Shown: positions 26,775-39,196 of the stretch, in pieces
How positions within the stretch are numbered: the stretch's first letter is position 1
Layout of the letters: each line of letters starts with the position of its first letter
Assembly (NCBI GenBank): GCA_028023455.1
Contig: JAQFVV010006245.1
Span: forward strand, 7,213,331 to 7,277,330
Direction of reading: 5' to 3'
Origin: Epiperipatus broadwayi
Taxonomy: Eukaryota; Onychophora; Udeonychophora; Euonychophora; Peripatidae
DNA length: 64,000 nucleotides
Translations under genes and position numbers: made by a program
Notes under the pieces: model-generated
What the model saw: the letters and a program-made list of their open reading frames with translations, nothing else
The model's database searches: none
Told to the model about the DNA's origin: nothing

Positions 26775-26869
26775 ATATAACAGAGGCAAAACTCTTCATA
26801 CAGTACTGCCACCCAGTGCAAGCCAGAGTAATCAATGGATTCAGGGAGATTTGTGCATAAAATACCTAT
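26775..26869 (-). repeat. fragment of repeat family F3
   Basis: It matches the reverse complement of 30185-30275. Shared landmarks are TAACAGAGGCAAA, CATACAGTA, GTGCAA..CAG, TAATCAATGG and TTTGTGCATAAAAT. It ends where the LTR-like block at 26870 begins, which suggests that block inserted into an F3 copy. Confidence 0.75.
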
Positions 26870-27270
26870 TGTAACGGTCAGAAAACGTGTGACTCGTAAA
26901 CATAGTGCAGAATTCGACCACCATACAGAACAGCAGCACCATCGAGTAGCGAAGCCACCCGTGGTACTGAGTTCGAACATAGTTTATCGGTTCCACAATA
27001 CAATCCACGAAGCAACGCATCTGATGCGACATTAGTAAATATTTCCTTAGGCACGGTGGTCAGGGATATGCAAGAGATTCATGATTTTATTCTCGAGTTA
27101 GCCAATAACCAAACTAATATTAATTAAACCTTCATATCTACATAATCGAGGAAATATTATATAGAATGGGTATCGAATAAATGAAACGTAACTGCAGACA
27201 CATAGTTTGAAATTATTTATTAATACATTTTAATAAAACATTGACTAATAATATTTTAGGGATTGAAAGC

Positions 27271-27420
27271 TTCAGTAGCGGAATTTGCGACATGATTATA
27301 TTTTAAAGAGTACATTTATTTATTTAGACATTATTTTATATTGAGGATTTCAGTAGCGGTATTTCCGATACTGTAATGTTTACAAAAGGAATACATTTAT
27401 TTGAAAGCGTAATCTAGCTA
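27271..27420. repeat. imperfect ~78-bp tandem repeat inside the LTR-like block
   Basis: TTCAGTAGCGGAATTTGCGA (27271) recurs as TTCAGTAGCGGTATTTCCGA (about 27349). Each copy is followed by a TACATTTATTT stretch. A third, weaker AGAGTAGCGGCGG copy lies near 27505. Such repeats are common in U3 regions. Confidence 0.65.
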
Positions 27421-28064
27421 CCTAAAATTCTCGAGTGAGTATTTCTAATGCATGCCTTGGGGAATTTATACCTTTGCAATGCAAGAGTCTAAAGTAAGAT
27501 TTAAGAGTAGCGGCGGACATATATTTATTTAATTAAACTATTTATTTTATGACTAAGGGTAAACATTTATTTGAGAGTGAATTATGAAGATAATGCAGAG
27601 GTGGAGTGATATATAGAATAATAAAACTTGGTAAAGGAACACGTGGTATGCTTTAGAAAGGCGATATGGAATGGCAGTATATTGAAACTGCAATGCCGCG
27701 AATGGGTTTATAAGAATGTCAGGCTGGTCTCTGCCCCGACCCGACGAAGTAAGGTGTCACATAAGCATAACCAGGGATAAGCGGTCCGTGTCGCATTTTT
27801 GCCGGCTGGCTGCATGACGTTGTCAAGTCCTACAGGAGCACCCATTATGCCCGCTTGTGTAGGACGACTGGGGTTAATTTCAACCCTGAAGAATCCGGAA
27901 ATTTCACGGCAGAATGGGTCATCGCGTCTCTAAAACGTAGCGCATGTATACTGTATAAACGATTATGATGAGATTTAAAATAGATTTCTAACTAGGCCCT
28001 ACATTATCAACATTTACTAAAGAACGTTGGCGACTCTCAAAGAAATGTAATTTTCTGGAATTAT

Positions 28065-28155
28065 TCATGATGATTTAATAAATACAAAACAGATATAAAT
28101 TGGGAATTAATCATGATGATTTAATAAATACAAAACAGATATAAATTGGGAATTA
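28065..28155. repeat. 46-bp exact tandem duplication
   Basis: TCATGATGATTTAATAAATA and the next ~26 bases occur at 28065 and again at 28111, with essentially no difference. It lies near the right end of the LTR-like block. The lack of divergence points to a recent duplication. Confidence 0.9.
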
Positions 28156-28215
28156 TTGTAACTAACACGTCAGCCATTTGCGAAGTAGTAGACCCCTGCA
28201 TTACAATAAATGATG

Positions 28216-28298
28216 CCATTGAATGCGTGTCGATTTATATGAAAGTTAAGTTATTAAAGAAAATAAATATTAATGAAAATTTGACACGCATTCATTGT
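28216..28298. repeat. short inverted repeat (~20-bp stem)
   Basis: CCATTGAATGCGTGTC (28216-28231) faces GACACGCATTCATTG (28283-28297), with further A/T pairing inside and a loop of ~40 nt. It lies just outside the right end of the LTR-like block. Confidence 0.7.
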
Positions 28299-28572
28299 TT
28301 TAAGCAATCATAGATTTAAACTTTGAAAATTGAAATAATTATGAGCATGCAATAATTAAATAATAACTATAGATAGAAATGTAGATTATAGAAATACGCA
28401 CTCAAGATAGAATGAGGTAAGCTAGATTAGTAGAGAAATTTACACATTATATTAATTATTCAATTTAGTTATACAAATGGTAGTTTTTACATTTTACAAT
28501 TTAGATAAGTAATATGAAGAAGAGCTATAGCATATTATTAGAGTACTCTAGAGTTTGAACACAAACAAGTAC

Positions 28573-28801
28573 CTGTTTTATAAGAAGTTTTCTTATTCCA
28601 TGAGTTTAGCAGCAAAAAGTTCATGAGTGGCAAGTCTTTCTTGTATTTAGATATTTCATTTAATTTCACAACAGCAGCAGCTTTTTCATTTATTTCAGGC
28701 AGCAGATCTTCATGGTGAATTTATGATGGGCAATGGAAAGTTCAGCATCCAATGGGCCATCTCCCGATGGAGAATAATCTAGGTGCTTTACTCGGTCATA
28801 C
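28573..28801 (-). pseudogene. exon-like remnant of an unidentified protein, frameshifted
   Basis: The minus strand carries an acceptor-like CCTGCCAAG at 28802, an open stretch containing RVKHLDYSPSGDGPLD, then a second frame containing HHEDLLPEINEKAAAVVKLN and KYKKDLPLMNF, and a donor-like ACAG/GTACTT at 28573. The two frames join across a short extra stretch (AAATTCACCAT-like, ~11 nt near 28714) that breaks the frame. Composition is much less AT-driven than chance frames here. I do not recognise the protein. It could be a decayed host exon, a gene copy or an exon captured by a transposon. No neighbouring exon was identified. Confidence 0.4.
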
Positions 28802-28829
28802 CTTGGCAGGAACAAATTATTTTATATAT

Positions 28830-29500
28830 TTTGGAGACTCTCAGTGATCGAGAGCAAAGCTAAAGTTTAAGTGAATGTCTCCAGCAAGTCTAAGATGGCC
28901 TCTTTTTTTTATCTTGATCTCTCACGTTTTTGTTAAGGTATTTTTAGGTTCTATTTAATCTGCCCTGAGGATAATCAATGCATTTTGTTGGTTTTTAATT
29001 AAAGAAAGCTGCCGTTCTATTGTTTACATTTTACATTTACTAATTAATTTTGGGGAATTTTTCTTTAATTAATTTATTATCTATCACTGACCGATGCTTT
29101 TAAATTTCAAAAACAAAAAGGGAACATAAGATTATTTGAACTTTTAATTAAATATTACATCAGATATTTTTAGAATTATTATTAAACGAAATTTAAACAA
29201 AGCAATAAATACGAACTTTATAATGCAAAATAAATGATTAAAATTATACATTTTTATATAACTAAAAGAAATCTAAATTATATTATTTTATCCCTATTTA
29301 TTGCCTTTAATTTGAGATCAAAATGTGTGCGTGTTTATGCTGAATTCTACATATATTTATACATTTTTAATATTGTTACACACACAATTCGATATCAAAA
29401 AGTTTAAATTTGGGTGGGATAGACCGGTCAGTGAGAGACGACAGAAAAGGTGAAACTTAAGATTCGAATACGAATCTTACTGTTTCACTATCTAGTGCCT
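28830..29500. other. AT-rich intergenic DNA
   Basis: No gene or repeat family recognised. Confidence 0.5.
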
Positions 29501-29514
29501 ACTCATCTAACATC

Positions 29515-30300
29515 CTCAGACTGGTTTATAGCTTGTGGCCTCCATCAATGAGGAGTTTTGGATCTGAGGGCACTGCACTTAAATCTTATAATCCAATGCA
29601 ACTCTCCAGAAGCCATCTTTTAACTTTTTACCAAACTATAAAGTAGTCAAAAATGAAACCAATAATGTTTTCAATCCAAGGGCATCTATTTATATAGTCA
29701 TATAGATCTGAACTCAGTTTAGCATTTATCCATTTTGGTGTCTTTGGTTCTTTAATAATTATAGTCATGACCATGCTATTTGGAAGCATTGGTATTAAAT
29801 AACTAAACATCACATGCCCCCCCCCATTCCCTATGCTCACACAAGCTATTATAACAGAGGCAACACTTTCTATATGTTAGTGATCATGTGATGTTCAGTG
29901 GTTTAATACCAATCCTGCCAAATGGAATGATGATGATTATGGTCATTAAAGAGCCAAATGTATAGATGCTGAACTGGCTTTAAAAAATGAGTTGGAAAAC
30001 ATTATTGTGTTGTTATTTTGGTCTCATAACTTTATAGTTAGCTAAAACATTAATGGTGGATGCTGGAGGTTTGCATTGGATTCCAAGATCTAAGTGCAGT
30101 GCTCTCAGATCCAAGGCTTCTTACTTTTGAAGCTACAAGCTAGTTTCTTGTCTGGAGATGTCAGACAATTATGCATTGGATATGGATTTTATGCACAAAC
30201 CTTGTAGCCATTGATTATTCTGATTTGCATTGGATGGCACTACTGTATGGAGGGCTTTGCCTCTGTTATAATAGCTCAAGTATGCTTAGAGAATGGTGAT
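29515..30300. repeat. large foldback of repeat family F3
   Basis: The left arm (about 29515-29828) and right arm (about 29886-30160) are diverged inverted copies. Pairs include GGAAGCATTGGTATTAAAT / ATTTAATACC-like stretches at the inner ends, TTAGCATTTATCC / GATGCTGAACTGG, and AAATCTTATAATCCAATGCA / TGCATTGGATTCCAAGAT further out. Beyond the right arm, 30180-30300 is another unit fragment ending in GCCTCTGTTATAATAGCT, the inverse of AGCTATTATAACAGAGGC at 29847-29864. A run of nine C lies at 29817-29825. There is no credible coding capacity; the 70-codon frame 29628-29840 is inside the arm. Confidence 0.75.
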
Positions 30301-30309
30301 CATCTGATG

Positions 30310-32780
30310 ACATCATTCAACTATAAATACTAGGTTTACTTGAAACCAAAATATAAAATGCATCACAAATTGATTCAGCCATGTATCCCAATGATAAAGA
30401 TTTTACAACATACTCTAAATTCTCAAATGCACCATATGCAGGCACTGGTATAATCATTGATAATATAAAAAAAGCTATTCAAATTCTACACACTAATGAG
30501 GAACATGATATTTTTTAATAATGAAATAAGATTTTTAAAAATTCAACTTTCTTTGATTTCTTTTTATCAATTTCAAATTCAGCAAAGTTTTATGTAATTT
30601 TGTTGCTAATAATTGTACTAATTATAATCTGCATAATTTTTAATGATGGACAGTCATTATCTGTGATAGGGTCTAAAATTTACTTTTCTTCCTAAATACA
30701 TTTTAAAAATAATTGTAAAAAAGCTTTGAAATTCAAAGTATAGTGATTGAAATGAGTCTGGCATCTTATATGCAATCAATGCATATGACAAGGGTATATA
30801 TTCATATAACCTTTTATTTTTGTGATATAACAAGAGTAATTTATTAAAATTATATTATTACTGTACCATATTATAAGTATCTATTTGATTAACTCATGAT
30901 ATAAAAGATGAGATTAGATTATATTGATCTACCTCAGTTATAAATGTAACAATATATTATTTATTCATTCTGATCTATGTATAGTATAATAAATGCATGT
31001 AGTATTAGAAAAAGACATAATATTATGAATTGTTTTTTAAAGATAGTCATCACATATCTTCACCTAGCTATGTTTTGCATTTTTCCATAGTTAATGTTAC
31101 AATATATTAGCATGTGGCTGCTATATTTTTGACATTACAATAGAATGCTCTTTATAGATTAAATATATCAATTCTCATTTTTTATGTTATTGCCTTGCCA
31201 ATATCATTTATTAGCAGCTTTAATTTAATAATAATAGAATTACTTTCCATTAATTTTACAGTTCAAAAGTTTTATTTTGTATACTGAAACATGAAATTTT
31301 CATTAATCAAGAATTCAATCAGGAACTGTTTTAATTAATTAATAATACTGTTATTAATTTTAACTTTGCATTTAAAAAAGCAATAATCCAATTTTAAGTT
31401 TCTTTTGATTCAAAAATAATTCCAATCAATTGTAAAGTTTCTTCTCCTAACACTCAATTCTTTCATGATGATAGAAAAAGCTTGTAACTGTAGTATTTAA
31501 ATTAGAAATGTGTAATGTGATAAAGATTCATTTTTGTTTCACAGTTAGAATAAGAGTCTCAAATTACTTAGTTTCAAATTTAATTTACATTTCTAAATTA
31601 ATAATGATAGACTTCAATTCTTACTATAGTGAATAGTCTGACCTTGATAATTATGGATATTTAATTGATAGTATTAATGTAACAAATATGATAAACAAAA
31701 TAAAAAGTTGCAATTAATTTTAAAAAATAATCATAATTTATTAGCTATCTTCATATGCAGCATAATCTTCTATTAATATGTTGCTTGAGAATGCAAATGT
31801 GAATTGCTTGCAAAAAAATTTTTGAAAAAAAAAGAGATGCAAAATATAAAATTAAGGAAGCATGGTATATAGCTAACAACACCAATGCTATAAACTATAA
31901 AGAATCAGGCTTCCTCCTCTCCAAAAAATGGATGTTCTAAACTATAATTTACATAAATTTGAATACCATCTGCCTATATATATATATATTTCACGATTTT
32001 CCTATTCTGATTCTGCTATGAATATGAGGACACAATAAGCACTCAAAAGCCTTGAAGTTGTATTTTTACTCACTCAGCTTTTCTATTGTTGCATCCCAGC
32101 ACACTTAACATATATTTAAAAAAATATTAAGAAGTGTAAATAATATTGAAAAAAAAACAGAGAATGAATTCTATATGCAATTTAAATCTACTGTTGAATC
32201 CCACCTTTCATAATGAGCTTTCATATATCTGTGTAGTGCAACAAATTGGTGTTTATATATGACAGACTAAACAAAAACTCAAGTATAAACAAAACATTAA
32301 CCATAATTGCTAATATAAAAATGGTTAAAATATCATAGTTTCTGATCTGAATATTTTTTTTAATATTAGTAATAATGAGATGATATATAAAGAAGTGTTT
32401 TTTTTTTTCAATTCTTAAAACAAAATTTTTGGCAGGGTTTTTTATAAAGTTTCTTTGATTTTGACCTATAAAAGCAAAAATATGCCTTGATAGGCCAAGG
32501 AGCATGTATTTGAATATTTTTTTCATACAAGTGATATCATAAAATAATAATATTCTGTTTAAAAACTTTTTTAATGAAAAAAATTGCAGATAAATAAGTA
32601 CCTGAGCACAAGATTATGAAATCATATCCAATTTAGAACAAGGTTTATTTGCTAAATCATTTATAAAACCTTATACAGAGTTTTCTGGTGTAAGTTGTGA
32701 AGCAAGTTGCAATACAAAATGTATTTATTCTGTACAGTTTTATAACAACCTTATAATAAGCATCCAATAAATCAATACTA
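30310..32780. other. AT-rich intergenic DNA
   Basis: No gene recognised. A short (TA)n lies at 31976-31989. The 101-codon minus-strand frame at 32221-32526 is Phe/Ile/Leu-rich without a motif and looks like a chance frame. Confidence 0.55.
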
Positions 32781-34950
32781 TTATGTGACAATCTGGGTTT
32801 TTACCAGAAGAGGGAGAATGCATCTAACTATGATCAGACCTATGGTCTTTGGGTAGGATGTCATGAATGTTGCAATGAAATACCTAACCACTGATCATGT
32901 CCACCTCCAATGGGATAGATCACATTAAATTCAGGCACAATTTATGCTCATTCATCCATATCTCACCCCTCTTTTAGATTCCACCACACCTCAGAATTCA
33001 AAACCAGGGACAATGTTGCACTTGGCTCTCTTGAGGGGCAAATTTGTCTTCTATAGCAATTACAATATCTCTACATAGGTTCTAATTGAGTGAAGGACTC
33101 ATCCAACTATATTACTATATTATGATATAACAGAAGTATGTGTGTATGCATGTGTACCCGGTTATGAATTGATGAACAAATTGATAAATAACTTTGACAA
33201 ACTAAAGACCATTTAATGAAAATCAAGTTAACAATGTTTATTGACTAACAAAATAAAAATTCAAAAACTTTTAACAAAAAAGAAAAATGAATATATACAT
33301 GTGTGTATCAAATATGTATCTCTACCATATTAATGATTATGTGTGATTATTACTCCAATCCTTCCCATGGTAAATATATTAAAACACTACATATTTCCAA
33401 AGTAGATAAGAGTAATGAAAAGAAAAAAATATTAATTCATTGTTACAATGATCATGAAGCTAACTACCTATTTAACAAGATTATATAAAGGTGTGTGCAA
33501 TCTCGTAGTCCCATTCCAACTGTAGAGCTTCCATCTTTGTGAACCCTCCTTACAAGTTTCCTATACTTGATAGAAAAAACATTCACATTAGAATATTAGT
33601 CACTCATACTGAATAAATATATATAAACAATCATTAATTAACAAAAAAAATAAACAAATAAACAACACAAACTCTGTCATGTAGCAAGTGCATGTTCTTA
33701 AGATAGAATAATGTCAAATAAAATCTTACCTTATTCCATATTCCTTACAGTAAGGATAATGATAATATGTAATACATGTCACTATGGAGGGAGAGTTGAT
33801 TTAAACATTATTTTAAAAAAAATGTCTAACTTAATAACCTTCCTTTCTCCACTTTCTTGATTTAAACTACAGTGGACTTTTCCAAGTTGTAAAGATTTAG
33901 GTTTCCAAGTGCAGAAATGAAACAAAAAAAAATAGAATTCTACAAACATATATATATAAAAATTAAAAAAAGATTACATAACAAATTAAGATTTGCTTCA
34001 AATTATCTCAAATAATGTTCATGAATTAGGCAATGAGTTCATTGTTGCTCTAGTCACCTTTCCTCGTGATGTATTTGGAATGATGTTATTTCCATCTTTT
34101 GCTGTTGATTTCATTCTGGATCCATGTGGATGTCTAAGACAGGGTAATTGATGTTTCATCAGGCAATATACAATTGAATATTAAATTACTGCACTTCCTA
34201 TGGTCAGGGTTGATAACACTTTGGCCCTATGACAATATTAAATTATCTGGAGAACACTGTTTTGCAGTTCATAAAAGATTAAAATTTATTTAATTCACAA
34301 TTTAGTATTTAATTTTTATAAGAACAGAATTATTTCATCATTTATATATCTATGCTGATGGCATTGTATTTTGTTATTTTGTCCATATTTGAAAAATACT
34401 GTGGTCCTTTTATTTTAAATGTCTATTTAAATTAGTTCAATTATTTTAACCAACTGTATGAATCTATTAGAATTCTTTCTGTTTAAATATAGGCTGTAGT
34501 TTCTTGTAATTTTGCATGACAATGATCGAATGAATAATTTGGAGTGTTTGAATAAGACATTCATATTCTCTTAGATTTGAACATTCAATTTTCTGATGTT
34601 GTTGTTGTACAGCTTTTGTATTCTTTTGAAAATAGTAAAAGATGACAGAAATACACTGAATTTGTTTTTATACTGGACCCATTTTCTGTTTAGTATACTT
34701 GCATTTTATTTCCTTTTCTATCACTGTTGAACCCTATTGTTGTGCATATTATATTGATTGTAAATAAAATAAAATTACTTAGTAGAATTATGACTTCATC
34801 TTCCACATTAGTAGAATTTGTGATTTCATCTTCCATATTTGGTTACCTAGTGACTGGTTTAATATTAGACCATTACAATGTTTACTGAGTCTATGTCTTG
34901 TATAATGATGCACAGTACATTAACATTGAATTCATTATTTGTTTATATAT

Positions 34951-36560
34951 TGAACCACCCACCTTCTTTATTTAATCTAACCACAACATAGAATTCTAAA
35001 ATACTCTTCCTTCCCTATTAAACCATCCAATCTTTGAAGGTGCTTGGTTCTCAGGTAGGGTGCAAAATATCATTGGCAGCAAGCTACCAAACCCTTTAGG
35101 CATCAGTTAATCACATAGTAATTAACATGTTTATCTGATCAGCAATGAATCTAGTACCTGAGTCCCCAGCTAGCTCATCGAATTGCAGCTGCCTTAAAAG
35201 AAAAGAAAACAAAACTCCACCCTATCTAATAATTCTATTTTTAATAATAATGACACTTCATCATCTGAGAAAACATTGATGTCCTTACATAACAAATCCT
35301 TATTTTTAAAGAAAAAATTCCTTATTCTTTTAGTTTTAATTTAACTATTTCTTAATAATAATTAAATCTTTCCATTCCCACTTTATTAAAATATTATTCC
35401 AGCATAAATATGTGTATTCAAAAATAAATATAAATATCTAAATGACAGTTTAAATCTTTTTTTTTAACAGTTGTTTTGCTTTATAATTCAAACATGCACA
35501 TTCTTTTTATTTTAAATAAATGTTTTAATACATTATAATAACTAAAATATACATGACATATTAAATTAAAATCACACATACATGCACACAATGTCTTTGA
35601 ATAAAGTTAAACACAGAAGCCAATATCATTTGTATTTCCCAGATACTACTTGGTAAAGTTTAAAGTTTTATTTATTTATTTATCATAGTTTTTTATTTAA
35701 AAAAAAATCAAGAATTAGACAATATTAAAATTAAAAGTTACCTAGGATTTGGAAAAATCTGAAATGACATACATGCAGCACAATGTAATTTCTATAAATG
35801 TTATCTATGATCGGTTAGTGCTAACCTCCAGTAAATCTTCCTTGAATTCGTGATATTATATAACCTTCATGGATTTTCCAGCAATAAACACTCTGCTACT
35901 TTATTGGTTTTATCCGAACATGGTTTACCCTCCTAACTATCTGCTGATGTTATCACAGTGAAGGCTCCAGCTAGCTACACAATACAGTAAATTTAACAAT
36001 GCATTGTTTTGGTAGATATAAAAACTTATATAATTTTCAATTCTGTCATTTTAAGAAATATTTTGAAATATTTTATTTAAAAATATCATAAATAATAATG
36101 AAATGTTGACATTTTTTAAACCATCTTAACAATGACAAAGTTTTGTTATGTCCAGCATTTATTATCTTGTGAAATTACTGTAGTTTTTGTTTGCTCTGAT
36201 TGGGCTTCTATTTTATTATTTTGTTCAAAACTTTTACACACACACACACATTTAATTATTTTATTATAAAACAAAACATATTTTTCTTTATTACTTTTTA
36301 TTATAAACTAATCAAAAATAATATTAACTCGATTTTTTTATTTCAAAAATAAAAAAAATCATACCCTCTTTAAAAGCGTTTATTATTTATTTTTCTTTAA
36401 CAATACCCCCCCCCCCCATACCCTACTTTTTTGTTTTTAATTTTCTTTTCCTTTAACTTTTAACTTTTATTTTCCCACTTTATTTTTAAAAGGCGAGATT
36501 TATGAAATATTACTACTTTTAAATAATACTACATATTTGATAACGATGTACCTTGGTACA
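34951..36560. mobile_element. LTR-like insertion inside the old 3' LTR
   Basis: A 1,610-bp block is absent from the partner LTR. It starts TGAACC and ends GGTACA, so the ends are TG..CA with an imperfect inverted hexamer. It is flanked on both sides by ATATAT, which could be a target duplication or simply the TA-rich target. It holds a (CA)n at about 36235-36250 and a run of 12 C at 36406-36417. It has no coding frame. A solo LTR fits best, but a non-autonomous element of another class is possible. Confidence 0.5.
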
Positions 36561-36600
36561 ATATATATATATATTAGTATGATTGTTTTAGTATAATGAA

Positions 36601-36640
36601 AAATAAATGACTGTTGTGTCAAATAAATGACTGTTGTGTC
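36601..36640. repeat. exact 20-bp tandem duplication
   Basis: AAATAAATGACTGTTGTGTC occurs twice back to back. It is present only in this LTR copy and not in the partner LTR near 45430, so it arose after insertion. Confidence 0.95.
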
Positions 36641-37264
36641 TATATATATTTATATATGTGGGTTTATTTATTCCATAAAATGAAAATACATGCTCAGTCA
36701 CCTATTAACTAAATTTACATTAGAAATAAGTTTGATTTGGTGGTAAGAGTGAACAAAGGTTGGATTGTAAGCTACCCTTATAACTTCCCTACCATTACAG
36801 GGTTAAAATTTCAAGCTATGAAAATTTTAACCCTCAGAGTGTATGCATTTGGTTTAGTATTGGATTGTCTGTTCAAAAAGAAGTGTTATAAAACCTATTT
36901 ATTTTAATTTCTATTGTTTCTTCATTATGTTTCTACTGCATTTTAGATTCTTGCTTTATGACTTGTATTATACTGAAGTGAGATTATAAATAATATGGGT
37001 CATTTTTATTATTATTATGATAATTGCATGTTATGACATTAACCAGTAATGTGTCTATTGCATATGGGACGTAGTCAAACTTGTTAGCTATTATCCTGAT
37101 TTTTTGAGACTTATGTATTGTTTTGCTAATGACTAACTAAATATTGGAGTGTTGATCATTCTGTGCGGATCAGCTCCTAAGTCTTGGTTTGCTCTAAAGC
37201 ATCCCAGTAATTGTTTTTGCAATTACCTAGGTATACTCTCACCATAGATTAATGATCTTAATCC

Positions 37265-37266
<2 letters not shown>

Positions 37267-37314
<48 letters not shown>
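37267..37314. repeat. (TA)n microsatellite within old element
   Basis: About 24 TA units, followed after a short interruption by another short tract around 37320-37334. It lies between the integrase remnant and the 3' LTR. Confidence 0.95.
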
Positions 37315-37316
<2 letters not shown>

Positions 37317-37396
37317 AATATATATATATATATTTGATATTATCTCTCTTTCCTTTATAACTCTAATTGAGGCTTATGTCTATCCTGTCTTGCTTA

Positions 37397-37723
37397 TCAG
37401 TTAAGTGTTTGACCAAAATAAGATTTTAAACTGCAAGCATTATATATTTCCTTTACTTCTCCATTTATTTCTATCCAAGATGCATTTGGACCTGACTGTT
37501 TCATAATAATGAATGGTTCCTCATATTGGTTAAATTTTTTTTGACATTTCCCTTCCATTGATTTACTCATATAAAACGTTTTGATGAATATGTAGTCTCC
37601 TACTTTGAAGTTGTGGGCACTCTCTTTTTGGTTTCTATTCTTTCTCTCAGCCTTGCTTGTTATTTGCTTATATGCTTTTAATATATCTCTTTCTGTATCA
37701 AATTTGGTGCATTTATTGGTCAT
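37397..37723 (-). pseudogene. integrase C-terminal remnant (old element)
   Basis: A 108-codon minus-strand frame. The HNFKVGDYIFIKT stretch, followed by a KKFNQYEEPFIIMK stretch, is the typical chromatin-proximal end of Ty3/gypsy integrases, where the protein passes from the catalytic core into the GPY/F-like module. It is the longest surviving piece of the element's pol. Upstream, the catalytic core (roughly 37740-38230) is too decayed for me to place the acidic triad. The element cannot encode a working integrase. Confidence 0.7.
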
Positions 37724-38279
37724 TGATATTTATTAAATAATATGTGAATAAGTTGTTAAAGTGTAGTCTAATGGACATAATTCATTTGCACTCCAATTGA
37801 TATAGTTAACTACACACTCTTTTTGCCTTATCCATCCCCTATACTCATCCTCTAGGTAAGTCCTGAACAAACATCTGAGCTTCCACATTACACATTAGCA
37901 AGGATTCAACTATGGATTACTAATGGATATAAGCAAATGTCTGGTTTGAGATTTTTTTACCCATTTTTCCATTCTTTGGATAGAAAAGCATACCATGGTC
38001 TGTTAGGATGGTCTTGGGTTTTCCTATCCTTATGAATTGGACAGTGTCTTATATCTTGATCAAGTGCCTGATATTAGTTTGGGGTATTAGGTAAGCTGAA
38101 AAATATTTTCAGAAGAGATCATAAGCGACCAATAAATATTTTTTGTTAAATGGAAGTAATGGCCCATAATAATTAATTGCAAAGATCTCATTTGGTCTTT
38201 TGGGTATGATTGATTTTAAAGTATTACTATAATTTTGGTTTACTGACTTGGCCTGTAAGCATGCTAGATAATCTCAAAG

Positions 38280-38450
38280 TGACTTTAAGATGTCATTTAT
38301 ACATTCTTGGCTGGTAAAACCAAATTCTCAAAGTGTGTTCTATTTTATGAGCACCAAAGTGTCTGTATAAACAGTGGATATATTTTATGAGTGGGATGCA
38401 CAATGCTTTACTATCATCACCCTCCTCTTATCTTTATCTATGTTTAATCT
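38280..38450 (-). pseudogene. integrase zinc-binding region remnant
   Basis: Minus-strand translation in shifting frames gives a short-range match to the H-H-C-C zinc-binding module that precedes the integrase core: a HSxK..YPLF stretch, then LVLPAK, then a cysteine-containing stretch near the end. Stops and frameshifts interrupt it. The call rests mainly on its position between the RNase H remnant and the integrase C-terminus. Confidence 0.45.
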
Positions 38451-38689
38451 GTAAAATAAACCTGGTTTTCTCTCTTTTACAGTGAGATACTTTACCACAT
38501 TCAAAACTTTTTCTTCTTAAAAATTCTCATGATTGAGTTTAAATTGGGGTAGGTTCTCTAAATCATTTTCTACATCACTATCTTGTAGGCATTCTCTATT
38601 AACAAATGATTCTATTCTGACCTACATGGGTTTCGATTAACTTTGTCAGCCATGATTATTCTCAGATCCCTTACAGTATAGCATTGGGT

Positions 38690-38880
38690 AATTGAATTCT
38701 TGTAACAGCAAACTCCATTTGACTAGATGACTATTGGACAAGTAGCTATGATTCAGAAATTTGAGGCTTTTGTGGTCTGTGATCACTATCACCTCTGATC
38801 CAAGTAGCATCATCATACCCATACTATTGCTAGTGCTTCCTTCTCAGTAACCATGTAATTTATTCCTGGATCTTTCAAGA
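38690..38880 (-). pseudogene. RNase H domain remnant
   Basis: The minus strand encodes NYMVTEKEALAIVW, then, after a stop or frameshift, a VIVITDHKSLKFLNHS stretch. TEKE.LA and TDHK.L are the hallmark blocks of the Ty3/gypsy RNase H that follows reverse transcriptase. A ~50-bp stretch of the coding strand is tandemly duplicated (about 38838-38890 and 38890-38937), which further breaks the frame. Confidence 0.7.
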
Positions 38881-39196
38881 GCTGGCTCTTCCTTCTCAGT
38901 AATCATGTAATTTATTTCTGGATCTTTCAGGAGCTGGGTGATAAAATAGAGGCCCCAGGGTAGCCATCCTCTTAGATCTGGGATAGCATTATGTTACTAT
39001 CTTTTTGGACAATGAATGGTTTATTAAAATCAGGGAAGGTTAACATGGTTTGCTCTAAGAATTCTGTTTTAATATTTTCAAATGTCTTGTCCTGTTTATT
39101 GGTCCATTTCCATCACTCATCTCTTAATAAACAGTTGTATGTGGTTCGAGAACTTCTGGTAAAAATGATTGTGAAAGATACCCAGGCCTAAACAAT

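Larger units (their letters stand above)
26870..28205 (+). mobile_element. probable solo LTR
   Basis: A ~1.34-kb, less AT-rich block starts TGTAACGGTC and ends TGCATTACA, so it has TG..CA ends with a 5-bp terminal inverted repeat TGTAA/TTACA. The same terminal pentamers are used by the young element at 57366. It has a TATAAG box near 27708 followed by a GC-richer stretch (27720-27950), consistent with a plus-strand U3-R-U5 arrangement. No gag, pol or second LTR lies beside it. I found no clear target duplication, so the exact ends are uncertain. The overlapping frames at 26765-27035 are on both strands and are not genes. Confidence 0.45.
32784..36740 (-). repeat. 3' LTR of old element (interrupted)
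   Basis: It aligns with 43328-45567 over most of its length: for example CAGAAGAGGG near the left end, the TTTGACAAACTAAAGACC block near 33200, and GGGTTTATTTATTCCATAAA near 36661. The alignment is interrupted by 34951-36560, which has no counterpart in the other LTR. Without that insertion the length is ~2.3 kb. The frames inside (for example 33303-33488) are not genes. Confidence 0.8.

Noticed and set aside
26765-27035. Three overlapping frames of 63 to 71 codons on both strands
   Set aside because: They straddle the F3/LTR junction and oppose each other, and none has a motif.
37267-37334. TA tract with a TATC/GATA-like centre as a possible origin or attachment site
   Set aside because: Ordinary microsatellite expansion inside a dead retrotransposon explains it.
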